Shown: in pieces, positions 22,011 to 31,818 of the stretch | Numbering within the stretch: the stretch's first letter is position 1 | Layout: each line of letters starts with the position of its first letter | Assembly (NCBI GenBank): GCA_021771265.1 | Contig: JAETPK010000002.1 | Span: 1-58,996 of the forward strand | Length of the DNA: 58,996 bases | Direction: 5' to 3' | Origin: Oscillospiraceae bacterium | Lineage (GTDB): Bacteria; Bacillota; Clostridia; Oscillospirales; Oscillospiraceae | Position numbers and translations under genes: made by a program | Notes under the pieces: generated by a model | Seen by the model: the letters and a program-made list of their open reading frames with translations, nothing else | Database searches by the model: none | Told to the model about the DNA's origin: nothing

Positions 22011-23996
22011 TCAGTCAAACTGCACATCCTGCGCCTGCTCCGGGTCCGCCTCGCCATCGATGTAGACCTCCACATGCTGGACGCCGTAGCCGGTGAGGGA
22101 GACGGAAATGGAGGGCTGGTTACAGGAAACGACCTGGTTGAACTGCTCCTCGCCGCCCACAGTCACCCAGACGTTGACGGACTCCCGGCCGTCCTGAGGC
22201 AGTAACACGGTGATGGTCCGGGACTGGCTGGGCGCCAGACCGGAGCTGACCTTGAATTTGATGGTGTCCCCCTCCGTGGCCTCCGTGGTGGCTTCAATGC
22301 TCTGCCAGAGAATGGTGCCAGCCTTCTCCTCGCTGTCCACCACCTCGATGTCACTGTCGGTACAGGTGAGCTTCCAGACCTCCTTCAGCTGTTCCCGCAC
22401 CTTGTCGATGGGCTGGTTTAAGAAATCCGGCACCGGGAAGGTCTTCAGCTCCGGTCCCTTGCTGACGTAGAGCTTGATGGAGTCGCCGTCCTTCAGGGTG
22501 GCGCCCGCCGCCGGCTCCGTGCGGATGACAAAGCCCTCCGTCACGTCGGAGAATTCCTGATAGCTGACATCCGCGTCCACGTTCAGCTCCAGATCCAGCT
22601 GCCGGCCCAGGGCCTGGATGCGTAGCTTGGCCTCCTGTAGCTCCGTGTTGGTCACATCGATCATCTCGCCGGTGTTCTCACCCAGGCTGATGACCACCTC
22701 GATCTTCAGATTTTCGCCCTTGCGGCTTTCGCCGGCGTCCGGTGTCTGGCGAATGATCTCATCCTTGGGATATTCGCTGCTGTACTCCTCCCCGGTCTTG
22801 ATGACCTGGAAGATATCCTGCACCTCCGGCATGGCGCCGGCCTCCTCCAGCGTCTTCCCCAACACGTTGGGAACGATATACTCCGTAGGAGCCTGGCTGC
22901 CGAAGGAGCCGAAAATATTCTTGAACAGCAGCGCCGCCAGCAGCAGCGCCGCCACGGTCACCGCCGCGATGAGAACAGTGCGTTTGCCGTTGAAGCGGGG
23001 ATGGTCTTCCTCCTCCGCGTATTCCCGGCGGTACTCCCGCTCCCGGCCGGTGGTGCGGTGGGCCTGCTCCGCCTCCAGGGCCGCGTGGACGCTGCCGGTG
23101 CGCAGTGGGCGGGTGGGCTCGTCCTCCTCGTCGGGGCGAAGGTCCTTCAGCTCAAAGTCCAGGCTGACGCCGGGATTCTTGCGGAAGGCCTCCAGATCGG
23201 CGATCATGGCGTCGGCGGAGGCGTAGCGCTTGTCCAGGTCAGCGGACATGGCCTTCATACAGATCAGCTCCAGCTGTTCCGGAATGTCCTGATTGATCTC
23301 CCGGGGGGCCAGGGGGATGGAGCTGAGGTGCTGGATGGCCACGGAAACGGCGGAATCTCCCTCAAAGGGCAGCCGCCCCGTAAGCATCTCGTACAGCACC
23401 ACACCGGCGGAGTACACGTCGCTGCGGGCGTCGGTGCGGTCGCCCCGGGCCTGCTCCGGCGAGATATAGTGGACGGAGCCCAAAGCCTCCTGGGTCAGCG
23501 TCTGGGCGGAGTTTTCCAGGCAGGCGATGCCAAAATCGGCCACCTTCACGCTGCCGTCCCGCAGGACCATGACGTTCTGGGGCTTGATGTCCCGGTGGAC
23601 GATGCCCCGGCTGTGGGCGTGGCTGAGGCCCCGCATGATCTGGGTGATAAAATGCAGGGACTCCCGCCAATTCAGCTGGCCCCGCTTTTCCATATACTGC
23701 TTCAGGGTGATGCCGTCGATGAGCTCCATGACGATATATTCGATATCGCCGCCCCGGGACACATCGTAGACAGAGACGATGTTGGGGTGAGAGAGCTGCG
23801 CGACTGCCTGGGATTCCGCGTTAAAGCGGCGGCGGAACTCCTCGTCCTGCGCCAGGTCGTTTTTCAGGATCTTCACCGCCACCAGGCGATTCAGCCGGTG
23901 GCATTTTGCCTTGTACACATTGGCCATACCGCCGGTGCCGATCTTTTCCAGGATCTCATAGCGGTTGTCCAGCATTTTTCCGATGTACTGGTCCAT
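22011..23996 (-). CDS. prkC: PASTA-domain Ser/Thr protein kinase
   Basis: 661 residues. The Hanks kinase domain covers about residues 12-275 with the glycine loop GTGGMANVYKA, catalytic HRDIKPQN, DFG and APE-like SPEQ. A membrane helix (TVLIAAVTVAALLLAALLF) near residue 350 leads to three extracellular PASTA repeats (YIVPNVLGKTLEEA; EMIDVTNTELQEAK; KTFPVPDFLNQPIDKV) and a C-terminal beta domain. PASTA kinases sense cell-wall fragments and lipid II and control growth, division and spore germination. The phosphatase stp precedes it by 18 bp, the standard pair. Confidence 0.97.
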   Translation of the reverse strand: MDQYIGKMLDNRYEILEKIGTGGMANVYKAKCHRLNRLVAVKILKNDLAQDEEFRRRFNAESQAVAQLSHPNIVSVYDVSRGGDIEYIVMELIDGITLKQYMEKRGQLNWRESLHFITQIMRGLSHAHSRGIVHRDIKPQNVMVLRDGSVKVADFGIACLENSAQTLTQEALGSVHYISPEQARGDRTDARSDVYSAGVVLYEMLTGRLPFEGDSAVSVAIQHLSSIPLAPREINQDIPEQLELICMKAMSADLDKRYASADAMIADLEAFRKNPGVSLDFELKDLRPDEEDEPTRPLRTGSVHAALEAEQAHRTTGREREYRREYAEEEDHPRFNGKRTVLIAAVTVAALLLAALLFKNIFGSFGSQAPTEYIVPNVLGKTLEEAGAMPEVQDIFQVIKTGEEYSSEYPKDEIIRQTPDAGESRKGENLKIEVVISLGENTGEMIDVTNTELQEAKLRIQALGRQLDLELNVDADVSYQEFSDVTEGFVIRTEPAAGATLKDGDSIKLYVSKGPELKTFPVPDFLNQPIDKVREQLKEVWKLTCTDSDIEVVDSEEKAGTILWQSIEATTEATEGDTIKFKVSSGLAPSQSRTITVLLPQDGRESVNVWVTVGGEEQFNQVVSCNQPSISVSLTGYGVQHVEVYIDGEADPEQAQDVQFD

Positions 23997-24014
23997 AAGG
24001 TCTCTCCCCTCCTT

Positions 24015-24755
24015 TCATCGCTGCTTCATGAGCACGGCGGTGACGTTGTCCGACGCGCCGCGGCTCTTGGAAATGGACAGCAGCCGGTCCAGGCAGGTGT
24101 TCAGGTCGTCGCCGTGGATGACCTCGAACAGCATCTCCTGGTCCGTCACCGTGTCCACCAGTCCGTCGGAGCACAAAAGCAGGAAGTCTCCCGGCTCCAG
24201 AGGGCATATGTACTCGTCGCTGAGGGCGGACATGTCCGGCCCCAGGGCACGGGTGATGAGGTTGCGGTTGGGATGGTGGCGGGCCTCCTCGGCGGTGATA
24301 TCCCCCCGGTCCACCATGCGCTCCACCAGGGAGTGGTCCTTGGTGACCCGGTGGATCCCGTCGGCGGTGATATGATAGGCCCTGCTGTCTCCCACATTGG
24401 AGAGGACCGCGCCGCCGTCATAGCTGACGGCGGACACCAGTGTGGTGCCCATGCCCCGGCAGTCCGCGGAGATCTCGGCGGCGTCCCGGATGGCCCGGTT
24501 GGCCAGCGTGACCGCGTAGGATGAGGCCTCCCGCAACTGCTCCGGTGTCATATCCCGCCGCAGCACCTTCCGCATCTCGGCCATAAAGGTGTCCACGGCG
24601 ATGCGGCTGGCCAGCTTTCCGCCGGCCGCGCCGCCCATGCCGTCGCAGACCACACAGAGGGTGCGGCCGCTCTCCTCATGCTGGCAGACGGCGCAGGCGT
24701 CCTGGTTCTCCTTGCGGACCAGGCCCACATCCGTGATGCTCCAAACTTCCATCAT
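24015..24755 (-). CDS. stp: PP2C-type Ser/Thr phosphatase (Stp/PrpC)
   Basis: 246 residues. Metal-binding aspartates are in ENQDA, VVCDGMGG, NVGDSRAY, LLCSDGLVD and GASDNVTAV, the standard PP2C set. It reverses phosphorylation by PrkC, coded directly downstream. The ATG overlaps the rlmN stop (ATGA); a second in-frame ATG follows at once. It is cytoplasmic and has no membrane segment. Confidence 0.97.
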   Translation of the reverse strand: MMEVWSITDVGLVRKENQDACAVCQHEESGRTLCVVCDGMGGAAGGKLASRIAVDTFMAEMRKVLRRDMTPEQLREASSYAVTLANRAIRDAAEISADCRGMGTTLVSAVSYDGGAVLSNVGDSRAYHITADGIHRVTKDHSLVERMVDRGDITAEEARHHPNRNLITRALGPDMSALSDEYICPLEPGDFLLLCSDGLVDTVTDQEMLFEVIHGDDLNTCLDRLLSISKSRGASDNVTAVLMKQR

Positions 24756-25795
24756 TGGGACATCTCCCCTTTCTTTGCTTCCTCCATGGCCTTGCGCCGC
24801 AGCTGGCCGCAGGAGGCGTCGATATCGCCGCCCAAACTCCGCCGCACCGTGGCGGTAAGGCCGTGGGATTCCAAACGCCGCTGAAAGGCGGCAATCCGCT
24901 TGGAGGGCTTAAAGGGGCTCTCCACCACGTCGTTCAGCGGGATCAGATTCACATGGCCCGGCATCCCCTTCAATCGCTTTGCGATCAGGTCCGCCTGCCA
25001 GTCGTTGTCGTTGACGCCGTCGATCATGGCGTACTCAAAGGAGATGCGCCGCCCCGTCCTGCGGAAATACGCGTGGCAGGCGTCAAACAGGTCATCCACA
25101 TGATAGGCCCGGTTCACCGGCATGATGCGGCTCCGGGTCTCGTCGTCCGGCGCGTGAAGGGACACGGACAGCGTCAGCTGCAAGTTGCTCTCCGCCAGAC
25201 GCCGGATGCCGGGGATGACGCCGCAGGTGGACAGGGAAATATGCCGCATGCCGATGTTCATGCCGTCTGGATGGTTCACCAGCTCCAAAAACTTCAGCAC
25301 CGTGTCCAAATTGTCCAGGGGCTCTCCAATGCCCATGAGGACGATGTTGGAGATCTCCAGCCCGGAATCCAGTTGGGTAAACAGCACCTGATCCAGCATT
25401 TCAGCGGGTGTCAAGTCCCGTACCTTGCCGGCAATGGTGGACGCGCAGAAGGCGCAGCCCATGCGGCAGCCCACCTGAGAGGAGATGCAGACCGTGTTGC
25501 CGTAGTGATAGCGCATGAGGACGGACTCAATGCAGTTGCCGTCTGAGAGCTCCCACAGGTATTTCATGGTGCCGTCCTGTTGGGAGACCTGCTTCCGCGC
25601 CACCTTGGGCACTGTCAGGAGGCACTCCGCCGCCAGCTGGTCCCGGAGGGCCTTGGGCAGGTTGGTCATTTCCTCAAAGGAGCGGGCCCCCTTGTGGAGC
25701 CAGGTGAACACCTGTTTGCCGCGGAAGGCCGGCTGTCCCATGGACTTGAGCACATCCGTCATCTCCTGCAGGCTCAGGGATTTCAAATCGATCAT
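24752..25795 (-). CDS. rlmN: 23S rRNA (adenine2503-C2)-methyltransferase
   Basis: 347 residues. The radical-SAM cluster motif CRMGCAFC, the conserved STCGVIPG cysteine and the C-terminal ASCGQLRR cysteine used in the ping-pong mechanism are present, as are GEPLDN and SLHAPDDETRSRIMPVN. It methylates C2 of A2503 in 23S rRNA, near the peptidyl transferase centre, and also certain tRNAs. It needs iron-sulfur clusters and low oxygen, fitting an anaerobe. Lies between rsmB and stp in the long run. Confidence 0.97.
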   Translation of the reverse strand: MIDLKSLSLQEMTDVLKSMGQPAFRGKQVFTWLHKGARSFEEMTNLPKALRDQLAAECLLTVPKVARKQVSQQDGTMKYLWELSDGNCIESVLMRYHYGNTVCISSQVGCRMGCAFCASTIAGKVRDLTPAEMLDQVLFTQLDSGLEISNIVLMGIGEPLDNLDTVLKFLELVNHPDGMNIGMRHISLSTCGVIPGIRRLAESNLQLTLSVSLHAPDDETRSRIMPVNRAYHVDDLFDACHAYFRRTGRRISFEYAMIDGVNDNDWQADLIAKRLKGMPGHVNLIPLNDVVESPFKPSKRIAAFQRRLESHGLTATVRRSLGGDIDASCGQLRRKAMEEAKKGEMSQ

Positions 25796-25808
25796 AAAAA
25801 AGTGCCTT

Positions 25809-27134
25809 TCAAGCTTGCCGCTTCATGCGGCAGATGTAAAAACCGTCTGTTTCATGGCGCTGCGGCCAGAAGGTCATCTGCCCCTCCGCCTTCCCCACAG
25901 GCAGGGGCAGCGACATGGCTTCCCGGGCAAAGTCCGGGTGCTCCGCCAAAAACACGTCCGTGATCTGCTGGTTCTCCTCCGGCAGAATGGTGCAGGTGGA
26001 GTACAGCAACACACCGCCGGGCTTCACATAGCGGGCGGCGTTATCCAGAATGGCGCTCTGGATCACCGGCAGGGCAAACAGATCGTCGGCTTTTTTATAG
26101 CGCACATCCGGCTTTTTTCGAATGATGCCAAGGCCGGAGCAGGGCGCGTCCACCAGGACGGTGTCAAAGGCGCCCTCCCACTCCGGACGGAAGCTCCGCC
26201 CGTCGGCGGCCGTGGTCTCCACGCAGGCAATGCCCAGCCGCTCCGCCCCCTGGCGGATGCGGACCAGCTTGTTTTCGTGGAGGTCGCAGGCCGTCACGCT
26301 GCCCCGGTCCCCCATGGCAAAGGCGGCGGAAAAGGATTTTCCGCCGGGAGCGGCACACACATCCAGCACCCGCTGGCCCGGGGCGATGCCCGCCGCCTGG
26401 GCCACCAGGCTGGCCGCCGGGTCCTGGACCAGGAGGCGGCCCTCCCGGAACGCGGGCAAAGCGGTCAGGTCGCCGGTGCCGGAGAGCTCCAGACAGCCGG
26501 GGACCCAGGCGTGGGGCCGGACGGTGATACCAGTCTCTGTCAAATCCGCGCACAGAGCTTCAACCGTGGTCTTCAGCGGGTTCACCTGGACGGTCAGCGG
26601 CGCCACGGAGTTGTTGGCGGCCAGGAACGTCTCTGTTTCCTCCCGGCCAAGGAGCGGCAGCAGCCGCTTCACCAGCCAGCGGGGGTGACTGTACCGGATG
26701 GAAAGGTAACGGATCTCATCCCGGTCCGGAATGGCCGGCAGGTCATGTTTGTTCTGGGCCAGCTTTCGCAGCACGGCGTTCACCAGTCCCGCCGCCTGGC
26801 CCCGCTTGAAGCGCTTGGCCAGCTCCACGGACTCGTTGACGGCGGCCCGGTCCGGTATCTTGTCCAGATATACGATCTGATAGGCCCCCAGCCGCAAAAT
26901 ATCCAGCAGCGGCGGCTGCAAATGGTCCGGACGCTGGGAGCAGAAGGCGCCGATATAATGGTCCAGCAGCAGCTGGTTTTGCAGCACGCCATAGACCAGG
27001 CGGCTGCAAAGGGCCGCGTCGGCGCCGGTGACGCCATCCCGCCGCAGCTGCGCCTGTAAGGCTGCGTCCGCCCAAGCGCCGTTGGTGCGGCAGCTGATGA
27101 GGACCCGCAGGGCCGTTTCACGGGCAGCGCTCAT
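25809..27134 (-). CDS. rsmB: 16S rRNA (cytosine967-C5)-methyltransferase RsmB
   Basis: 441 residues: an N-terminal NusB-like helical domain (about 1-140) and a C-terminal Rossmann methyltransferase. SAM-binding VLDVCAAPGGKSF, the cysteine of VDAPCSGLG and the nucleophile region LYSTCTILPEEN are intact. It makes m5C967 in 16S rRNA. Its ATG overlaps the stop of the upstream zinc peptidase (ATGA). Confidence 0.96.
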   Translation of the reverse strand: MSAARETALRVLISCRTNGAWADAALQAQLRRDGVTGADAALCSRLVYGVLQNQLLLDHYIGAFCSQRPDHLQPPLLDILRLGAYQIVYLDKIPDRAAVNESVELAKRFKRGQAAGLVNAVLRKLAQNKHDLPAIPDRDEIRYLSIRYSHPRWLVKRLLPLLGREETETFLAANNSVAPLTVQVNPLKTTVEALCADLTETGITVRPHAWVPGCLELSGTGDLTALPAFREGRLLVQDPAASLVAQAAGIAPGQRVLDVCAAPGGKSFSAAFAMGDRGSVTACDLHENKLVRIRQGAERLGIACVETTAADGRSFRPEWEGAFDTVLVDAPCSGLGIIRKKPDVRYKKADDLFALPVIQSAILDNAARYVKPGGVLLYSTCTILPEENQQITDVFLAEHPDFAREAMSLPLPVGKAEGQMTFWPQRHETDGFYICRMKRQA

Positions 27135-27862
27135 TCCCTGCCACCTCCCCGGCGTCCTCCGCCCCGGCCCAGGAAAATGAGCACGAAGCGCAAAAGCTGC
27201 AAGGCGGACATCAGCAGAGCCGCCACATAGGTCAATGCCGCGGCCCGCAGCACCCGTTTGGCGCCGGTGACCTCGTCCCCCTCCAGCAGGTATTCCGACC
27301 GAATGGTCTCCAAAGCCCGGGCGGAGGCATTGAACTCCACCGGCAGCGTCACCAGCTGAAACAGCGTGGTGAAGGAAAACAGCACGATGCCCGCCAGAAA
27401 CAGCGTCTGGCTGTACAGCAGCATCCCCACCAGCAGCAGCAAAAACGAAAGCTTGGAGCCCAGCTGGGTGGCGGGGATGATGGCCTGCCGCAGCCGGATG
27501 GGGCCGTACCCCTCCGCGTACTGGACGGCGTGGCCCGCCTCGTGGCAGGCGACGCCCACCGCCGCCACGGTGGCGGCGCTGTAAACGTCATCGGAGAGAT
27601 AGATCTGGTTGTCCCGGGGGTCATAGTGGTCCGTCAGGCTGCCCCGGACGCGGCGGATGCCCACATCGTAGACCCCGTGGGCCCGCAGCACCGCCTCCGC
27701 CGCCTGGGCGCCGGTGATATGCCTGCGGTTATAGACGCCGCTGTACCGCCGGAAGTTCCCGCTGACCTGGAGCTGGGCCCACAGGCTCAGCAGCAGCACC
27801 GGGATCAGCAGAACGCAGTAAATGTTATTGGCGAGAAAATCGCCATAGCTGTAATAAGGCAT
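27131..27862 (-). CDS. membrane zinc metallopeptidase (YugP family)
   Basis: 243 residues from ATG 27862; the longer track ORF to 28444 runs antisense in another frame through fmt. It shows an N-terminal helix (NNIYCVLLIPVLLLSLWAQL), the zinc-binding HEAGH motif in ACHEAGHAVQYAEGY near residue 105, several further membrane helices and FNASARALETI. This is the DUF/Zn_peptidase_2 family found in many Firmicutes between fmt and rsmB. The substrate is unknown; membrane protein quality control is a guess from the HEXXH architecture. Confidence 0.9.
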   Translation of the reverse strand: MPYYSYGDFLANNIYCVLLIPVLLLSLWAQLQVSGNFRRYSGVYNRRHITGAQAAEAVLRAHGVYDVGIRRVRGSLTDHYDPRDNQIYLSDDVYSAATVAAVGVACHEAGHAVQYAEGYGPIRLRQAIIPATQLGSKLSFLLLLVGMLLYSQTLFLAGIVLFSFTTLFQLVTLPVEFNASARALETIRSEYLLEGDEVTGAKRVLRAAALTYVAALLMSALQLLRFVLIFLGRGGGRRGGGRE

Positions 27863-27885
27863 AAACGACCTCTTGCATTCAAAAT

Positions 27886-28806
27886 TTAAAGAGAGATGGG
27901 GTGGCCCAGCAGATAGGCGGCAGCGGCCATGCGCTTGCCTCCCTGGGCCTGGAGCTCCGTGATCCGCAGCACCTTGCCGTCGCCGCAGGCAATATCGATG
28001 CCCGCTTTCCCCGCCGCCAGGATGGTGCCGGGCCGGGCGGAGGTATCCTCCCCGGTCTCCTGCACCTTGTATAGCTTCATCTGCTCGCCGGAGATGACAT
28101 CGGTGGTGGCGCAGGGCCAGGGGATGAGGCCCCGGACCTGGCAGGAGATCGCGTGGGCGGAACGGCTCCAGTCGATGGGCGACATTTCCCGGGAGAGCAT
28201 GGAGGCATAGGTCATGTTGCTCCCGTCCTGGGGCGTCCGGGCGGCGGTGCCGTTTCCAAGGGCCGTGACCGCTTCCGACAGGGCCTCCGCTCCCAGCTGG
28301 GCCAGGCGCATGGTCAGGGACAGGGCGTCCTCCTCCAGGCCGATGGGTGTGGCCGTTTGCAGGATCACATCGCCGGCGTCCAGCTCTTTTGCCATATACA
28401 TGATGGAGACGCCGGTCTCCGTCTCCCCGTTCAAAATGGCCCAATTGATGGGGGCGGCACCCCGGTACTTGGGCAGCAGAGACGAGTGAACATTGATGGA
28501 GCCATACTTGGGATAGTGCAAAATCTCCTCCGGCAATATCTTGCCGTAGGCCGCCACCACAATGATCTCCGGCGCCAGGGACTTCACGATATCCAGCGCC
28601 TCGCCGTCCCGCATTTTCAGCGGCTGGTACACGTCCAGCTGCTGTGACAAGGAATATTCCTTTACAGGAGAAAAGGCCATCTTATGGCCCCGGTTCTTGG
28701 GCTTGTCCGGCTGGGTGAACACGCCGCAGACGGTGTGTCCGTCCTCCACCAGGCGTTTCAGGGAGGCCACGGCGAAATCCGGCGTGCCCATAAACAGGAT
28801 GCGCAT
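27886..28806 (-). CDS. fmt: methionyl-tRNA formyltransferase
   Basis: 306 residues from ATG 28806, four bases after the def stop. The N-terminal domain has MRILFMGTPDFAV, the formyl-folate loop SSLLPKYRGAAPINWAI and MYMAKELDAGDVILQ; the C-terminal OB-like domain has TYASMLSREMSPIDW. It formylates initiator Met-tRNA for bacterial translation initiation. It pairs with def, which removes the formyl group later. Confidence 0.97.
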   Translation of the reverse strand: MRILFMGTPDFAVASLKRLVEDGHTVCGVFTQPDKPKNRGHKMAFSPVKEYSLSQQLDVYQPLKMRDGEALDIVKSLAPEIIVVAAYGKILPEEILHYPKYGSINVHSSLLPKYRGAAPINWAILNGETETGVSIMYMAKELDAGDVILQTATPIGLEEDALSLTMRLAQLGAEALSEAVTALGNGTAARTPQDGSNMTYASMLSREMSPIDWSRSAHAISCQVRGLIPWPCATTDVISGEQMKLYKVQETGEDTSARPGTILAAGKAGIDIACGDGKVLRITELQAQGGKRMAAAAYLLGHPISL

Positions 28807-28810
28807 GGGC

Positions 28811-29320
28811 TTACTCCCCTTCCTTCTCCGCCTCTTCCTGCTCCAGATAAGCCCGCAGCTCCTCGTCAGACAGGAAGTGGTCGATGTGCTCAGTGTACAG
28901 GTGGCCATCCAGGTGCTCGATCTCATGGCAGAAGCAGCGGGCGGTCATGTCATCTCCCTCCGCCTCAAACCAATTGCCGTCCCGGTCCTGGGCCCGGACC
29001 CGCACATGGGCGGGCCGGGTGACGATGCCCCATTTGCCGGGGACGCTGAGACAGCCCTCCAGGCCCGTCTGCTGGCCGCTCTGGGCCACGATCTCCGGAT
29101 TCACCAGCTCGATATATTCATTGGAATCCATGTCGATGACCACGCAGGCCCGGCGCAGCACGCCCACCTGCGGCGCCGCGAGACCGGCGCCGTTGGCGTC
29201 CTCCAGGGTCTCCAGCATATCGTCCAGCAGCTCATGGAGCCGTCTGTTGAACTCCGTCACGGGGCGGCAGACCTTGCCCAGGCAGGGGTCGCCCTGTTCC
29301 ACGATTTTACGCAGTGCCAT
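28811..29320 (-). CDS. def: peptide deformylase
   Basis: 169 residues from ATG 29320 with AAGGAG eight bases upstream. All three family motifs are seen: GAGLAAPQVG, EGCLSVPG and the metal-binding HEIEHLDG. It removes the N-formyl group from new proteins. The order priA-def-fmt is common in bacteria. A short acidic C-terminal tail (EQEEAEKEGE) is not unusual. Confidence 0.97.
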   Translation of the reverse strand: MALRKIVEQGDPCLGKVCRPVTEFNRRLHELLDDMLETLEDANGAGLAAPQVGVLRRACVVIDMDSNEYIELVNPEIVAQSGQQTGLEGCLSVPGKWGIVTRPAHVRVRAQDRDGNWFEAEGDDMTARCFCHEIEHLDGHLYTEHIDHFLSDEELRAYLEQEEAEKEGE

Positions 29321-29342
29321 ACTCTTTGCTCCTTCCGACTGC

Positions 29343-31787
29343 TCAGTCCATGGGATCGCAGTCCACAAAAATATTCGATCCGCGGTTGGCGCGGTCGTTT
29401 GCAAATTCTTTCAGGATCCAGCTGACGCGGTCCCGGGTGGCCTTGTCATTTTTTCCCACCAGCAGCAGCCGGTAGCGGAAACGGTTGTTCAGCTTCAGCA
29501 CCGGCGCCGGCGCCGGCCCCAGGACTTCTTCTCCGGGAAACGCCTGCCGCAGCCGCTCCCGGACGCCGACGGCAGCCCGGAGGACGCTTCCCTCCTCCCC
29601 GCCGGAGACGGTGAACACGAACAGGTCCGCGAAGGGCGGACATCGCCGCAGGCGGCGCATCCGCACCTCGCCTTCATAAAAGCTGTCGTAGTCCTGCTCC
29701 GCGGCGCAGCGGATGACGTCGTTGCCGGGGGTATAAGTCTGGATGATGGCCCGCCCCTGCTTGCCGCCCCGGCCCGCCCGGCCGATCACCTGGGTCAGCA
29801 GGTTGAAGGTCCGCTCCGCGGCCCGGTAATTGTCCACGTACAGGGAGAGGTCCGCGGACAGGACGCCCACCAGCGTCACATTTTCAAAATCCAGCCCCTT
29901 GGCCACCATCTGGGTGCCCAAAAGGATGGGGATACGTTCTTTTTCAAAGCGGGAGAGGACGGCATCGTGGCCGCCGGAGACGGTATCCGCATCCATGCGC
30001 AGGATGCCCGCTTCCGGGAACAGCTCCCGCAGCTCCTCCTCTACCTTCTGGGTGCCGGTGCCCACGTGCTTCATGATACCGCCGCACACCGGACAGGCCT
30101 CCGGGGCCCGCTCCGAATGGCCGCAATAGTGGCACATGAGCCGGCCGTTGGCGGAGTGGTAGGTCAGCGCCACGCTGCACCGGGGGCACTCCGGCACGTG
30201 GCCGCACTCCCCGCACAGCAGCATCCGGCTGCTGCCCCGCCGGTTCAAAAACAGGATGCTCTGTTCTCCGCGCCGGAGGTTTTCCTCCAGCTCCTGCCGC
30301 AGGGGAGCGCTGATGAGGCCGGGATTGCCGGCCCGGATCTCCTGCCGCAGGTCGGCGATGCGCACCTGGGGCAAGGGGCGCGTATTGTAGCGCTGCCGCA
30401 GCCGGAAGAGGTGGTAAGTCCCCTCCTCCGCCGCCCAGGCGCTCTCCACCGTGGGGGTGGCGGAGCCCAGCAGCAGCACGGCCTTTTCCCGGGCGCAGAG
30501 GAACTTTGCCACGTCCCGGGTGTGGTATCTGGGGGGATTTTCCGATTGGTAGCTCCCCTCCTGCTCCTCATCCAAAATCAGGAGTCCCAGGTTTTTCAGG
30601 GGGGAAAACACCGCCGACCGGGTGCCCAGCACCACCCGCACCTCTCCCCGGCGAATGCGCTTCCACTGGTCATAGCGCTCCGTCATGCGGAGAGAGCTGT
30701 GAAGCATGCAAACTTTACTGCCAAAGTACGAAGAGAATTTCCGCATCATCTGCGGCGTCAAAATGATCTCCGGTACCAACACCATGGCAGTCCTGCCCCG
30801 GTCCAGCGCCTCCTGGACCAGCCGCAGGTACACCTGGGTTTTTCCGCTGCCGGTGACGCCGTGGAGCAGCGCCGCTTCCGGCTTTCCGCTGTCCATCAGG
30901 GACAGGATGCCGTCATAGGCTGCCTGCTGCTCCCCGTTCAAAACGATGGGCGCTCCCGGCTCCGCCTCCGCGGCCTGGGGCACCCGCAGCTCTTCTTCCT
31001 CGGAAAGGACAAGAAGCCCCGCCTTTTCCATGGCTTTCAGCGTCCGGGCGGAGGCTCCGGTGAAATAGCACACATCCGCGGCGGATGCCCGGCCTGTGGC
31101 GGCCAGCAGCCGCACCACCTCGTACCGGGCAGGCGCGGAGCGGCGCTTGGGCTGCGTCATGGCCAGGGCGTCCTCGGCGCTGACGGCCAGAGACACCATG
31201 CGGCGCCTCTTGTCGCCAATCTTCCGGGCGGCTTCCGTCTCACACCGGACGGCGCCTGTCTTTTCCATCACCCGGAGGGTGGCTTCCACCTCCTGGCCGC
31301 AGGCGTCCCGCAGGGTCTCCAGTCCGGCGCTGCCGCCGGAGGCCCACAGCACATCCAAAACCGCTCCGGCGCGGCGGATGCTCCCGCAGAGGGACGCGGC
31401 CGCCTCCCGGTCCACGCCCTCCGCCAGATGCCAAACCTCCCGCAGCCGATACCAAAGGCCGGCGGGCAGGATGGTCTTCACCGCCTCGAACATGGTGCAG
31501 AAGTACCGCTGCCGCATCCACAGGGCCAGGGCGATGCCGTCGCCGTCCAGTACGGGTCCTCTGTCCAGCACAGAGTCCAGAGGCTTCAGCCCCTGGACCT
31601 TTTCGCCCTGCGCTCTTGCCAGGATGATGCCCTCGCTGGTCCGGTTTCCCCGGCCGAAGGGCACTGTGACCCGGACACCGGGCACCGCCGCGTCCAGCAG
31701 CGGTTCCGGCACCAGATAGTCATATGGCTTATCAATGGAATAGGGCGCGGCGCTGACCGCGACTTTTACGATCTCAGCGGTCTCCAT
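29343..31787 (-). CDS. priA: primosomal replication helicase PriA
   Basis: 814 residues from ATG 31787 with AGGAGGGG upstream; the track start at 31880 overlaps rpoZ. It shows the N-terminal DNA-binding domain (PYSIDKPYDYLVP), helicase Walker A GVTGSGKTQVYL, Walker B DEEQEGSY, a zinc-binding insert with paired cysteines (CGECGHVPECPRC, CHYCGHSERAPEACPVCGG) and motif VIGRAGRGGKQG. PriA reloads the replisome at stalled forks. Between rpoZ and priA, many Firmicutes carry coaBC, which is absent here. Confidence 0.97.
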   Translation of the reverse strand: METAEIVKVAVSAAPYSIDKPYDYLVPEPLLDAAVPGVRVTVPFGRGNRTSEGIILARAQGEKVQGLKPLDSVLDRGPVLDGDGIALALWMRQRYFCTMFEAVKTILPAGLWYRLREVWHLAEGVDREAAASLCGSIRRAGAVLDVLWASGGSAGLETLRDACGQEVEATLRVMEKTGAVRCETEAARKIGDKRRRMVSLAVSAEDALAMTQPKRRSAPARYEVVRLLAATGRASAADVCYFTGASARTLKAMEKAGLLVLSEEEELRVPQAAEAEPGAPIVLNGEQQAAYDGILSLMDSGKPEAALLHGVTGSGKTQVYLRLVQEALDRGRTAMVLVPEIILTPQMMRKFSSYFGSKVCMLHSSLRMTERYDQWKRIRRGEVRVVLGTRSAVFSPLKNLGLLILDEEQEGSYQSENPPRYHTRDVAKFLCAREKAVLLLGSATPTVESAWAAEEGTYHLFRLRQRYNTRPLPQVRIADLRQEIRAGNPGLISAPLRQELEENLRRGEQSILFLNRRGSSRMLLCGECGHVPECPRCSVALTYHSANGRLMCHYCGHSERAPEACPVCGGIMKHVGTGTQKVEEELRELFPEAGILRMDADTVSGGHDAVLSRFEKERIPILLGTQMVAKGLDFENVTLVGVLSADLSLYVDNYRAAERTFNLLTQVIGRAGRGGKQGRAIIQTYTPGNDVIRCAAEQDYDSFYEGEVRMRRLRRCPPFADLFVFTVSGGEEGSVLRAAVGVRERLRQAFPGEEVLGPAPAPVLKLNNRFRYRLLLVGKNDKATRDRVSWILKEFANDRANRGSNIFVDCDPMD

Positions 31788-31818
31788 GCCTCGCCCCTCC
31801 TTGCGTGCCGTTTCGTGC

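Noticed and set aside
23001-24524. 507-residue plus-strand ORF opposite prkC and stp
   Set aside because: Antisense to two conserved signalling genes, no recognisable domain.
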